DNA of 14,344 bases from JBQCHF01 sp051953655 (lineage in GTDB: Bacteria > Actinomycetota > Actinomycetes > Motilibacterales > Motilibacteraceae). A program made the position numbers and the translations under genes. Below are positions 13,317 to 14,344 of the stretch, piece after piece (positions within the stretch are counted from its first letter, which is position 1; each line of letters opens with the position of its first letter). Location: positions 1 through 14,344 of the forward strand of contig JBQCIO010000360.1 of assembly GCA_051953655.1 (NCBI GenBank), in the 5' to 3' direction. The notes under the pieces were generated by a model. It was not told the origin of the DNA. It worked only from the letters and a program-made list of their open reading frames with translations, and made no database searches.

Positions 13317-13966
13317 TCCGGGTCGTCGTGGCCGACGACCAGCCCCTGGTCCGCGGTGGCCTGCGGATGATCCTCGAGGGCGAGACGGACGTCGCGGTGG
13401 TGGGCGAGGCGGCGGACGGTGACGCCGCCGTCGAGCTGGTGCGCAGCCAGATCCCCGACGTCGTGCTGCTGGACGTGCAGATGCCCGGCCGCGACGGGCT
13501 CTCGGCCGCCGAGGAGATCGTCCGCGGCGGCGGCCCGACCAGGGTGCTCATGCTCACCACGTTCGACCTGGACGAGTACGTCTACCGGGCCCTGCGCCTG
13601 GGCGCCGCCGGGTTCCTGCTCAAGGACATGCCCGGTGAGGACATCGTGCTGGCGGTGCGGCAGGCGGCCCGCGGCGGCGACGGGCTCCTGGCACCGGCGG
13701 TGACCCGCCGGCTCATCGAGCGCTTCACCGCCACCCGTCCCGTCCAGGAGCGGCCCGCCCGGCTCGACGACCTCACGGATCGCGAGCTGGAAGTCCTACG
13801 ACTCATCGGAGAAGGCCTGTCCAACGCCGAGATCGCCGCCCGGCTGTTCATCGGCGAGACGACGGTGAAGACGCACGTGGCGCGGATCCTGATGAAGCTG
13901 GACCTGCGCGACCGTGTGCAGGCCGCGATCTTCGCGCACGAGCACGGGCTGATGAGCGGGAGCTAG
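13313..13966 (+). CDS. NarL/FixJ-family response regulator
   Basis: A 217-aa two-domain DNA-binding regulator. The receiver domain (about 2-118) has the acidic pair Asp8-Asp9 in VVADDQ, the phospho-acceptor Asp54 in VVLLDVQMPG, the Thr switch in MLTTFD (82-83) and Lys104 in FLLKDMP. A linker leads to a LuxR-type helix-turn-helix (about 151-208): LTDRELEVLRLIGEGLSNAE, then IAARLFIGETTVKTHVARIL and MKLDLRDRVQA. The start ATG 13313 overlaps the kinase stop, so the two products are translationally coupled. Likely targets include its own operon and the divergent membrane gene at 10626-11225 (inference). Its TAG shares the bases CTAG with the stop of the convergent aminopeptidase gene. Confidence 0.93.
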   Translation: MIRVVVADDQPLVRGGLRMILEGETDVAVVGEAADGDAAVELVRSQIPDVVLLDVQMPGRDGLSAAEEIVRGGGPTRVLMLTTFDLDEYVYRALRLGAAGFLLKDMPGEDIVLAVRQAARGGDGLLAPAVTRRLIERFTATRPVQERPARLDDLTDRELEVLRLIGEGLSNAEIAARLFIGETTVKTHVARILMKLDLRDRVQAAIFAHEHGLMSGS

Positions 13967-14344
13967 GCCCCGTTCCCCCGCGCCAGGGTGAGGATCCTCG
14001 CGCCGTCGTCGGTGATCGCGACCGTGTGCTCGCTGTGCGCCGTGCGGCAGCCGGTGGCGCTGCGCAGGGTCCAGCCGTCGTCGTCGGTGACGAGCTCGTC
14101 GGTGTCGGCCATCACCCACGGCTCGAGCGCGAGCAGCATCCCCGGGCGCAGCCGGTAGCCGCGGCCGGGACGGCCGTCGTTGGGGACGTGCGGGTCCTGG
14201 TGCATCGTGCCTCCCACGCCGTGTCCACCGAACTGGGTGTTGATCTGGAACCCCGCCTCGTGAAGCACCGAACCGATGGCACGGGAGAGGTCGCCGACCC
14301 GAGCCCGCGGGCCGGCAGCCGCGATCCCCGCCTCAAGGGCACGT
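13963..14344 (-). CDS. map: Methionine aminopeptidase type I, C-terminal part (5' end outside window)
   Basis: The frame is open to the window edge and ends at TAG 13965-13963. About 126 residues of the pita-bread fold are present. GGHGVGGTMHQDPHVPN carries the metal-ligand His and the substrate-binding His. MLLALEPW gives one metal-ligand Glu, and HSEHTVAIT the final Glu. The two N-terminal metal-ligand Asp residues lie outside the window. The enzyme removes initiator methionine from new proteins in the cytosol. The segment runs straight to the C-terminus, with no extension. Actinobacteria often carry more than one map copy; which one this is cannot be told here. Confidence 0.92.
   Translation of the reverse strand, partial: RALEAGIAAAGPRARVGDLSRAIGSVLHEAGFQINTQFGGHGVGGTMHQDPHVPNDGRPGRGYRLRPGMLLALEPWVMADTDELVTDDDGWTLRSATGCRTAHSEHTVAITDDGARILTLARGNGA

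Noticed and set aside
1..14344. CRISPR array, insertion sequence, or defence/toxin system
   Set aside because: No regularly spaced repeats, transposase motifs or paired toxin-antitoxin frames were seen; the HNH protein belongs to the DUF222 type, not to a Cas or restriction locus.

Overview
The window is very GC-rich with strong GC preference at third codon positions, frequent GTG starts and few A/T runs. This points to a high-GC actinobacterium. The DUF222/HNH protein, DUF3618, DUF427, the solitary GroES-like protein and the short-form S53 peptidase all fit. Geodermatophilaceae (Blastococcus/Modestobacter type) is my guess for the family; the sequence itself only supports Actinomycetia.

Left part (1-2444, plus strand): the 3' end of a DUF222/HNH endonuclease gene, an intact aminoglycoside 2'-N-acetyltransferase homologue (AAC(2')-I type), and an NAD-dependent epimerase/reductase. 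A minus-strand four-helix membrane protein (2454-2888) faces away from a PQQ-type beta-propeller lipoprotein (2980-4428). A small plus-strand membrane protein (4507-4932) follows. A 17-bp perfect hairpin at 4926-4971 separates this block from the minus-strand genes.

Middle (4989-9478, minus strand): a secreted S53 (sedolisin) peptidase gene, broken by one extra base near 6124-6135. Upstream of it lies a tight four-gene set transcribed DUF3618 -> DUF427 -> GroES-like -> cytochrome P450, with 20- and 22-bp gaps and a 4-nt GTGA overlap between the GroES-like and P450 genes.

Right part (9660-14344): a 2-Cys Bcp-type peroxiredoxin (plus), a 13-bp tandem repeat, tRNA-Leu(TAG) with encoded CCA, an 81-aa acidic protein of unknown function, a six-helix membrane protein (minus), and a divergent NarL-type two-component pair. 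The histidine kinase is unusual. It has two successive six-helix membrane blocks, each followed by a DHp-like helix with a histidine, but only one ATPase domain. Its Shine-Dalgarno sits inside a perfect hairpin. The response regulator gene converges on a type I methionine aminopeptidase gene (partial at the right edge), and the two stop codons share the palindrome CTAG.

There is no IS element, phage module, CRISPR array or gene stretch with foreign composition. The most unusual items are the double-sensor kinase with its hairpin-masked start, the P450/GroES-like overlap, the AAC(2')-I homologue and the frameshifted peptidase. No gap between genes exceeds about 190 bases.
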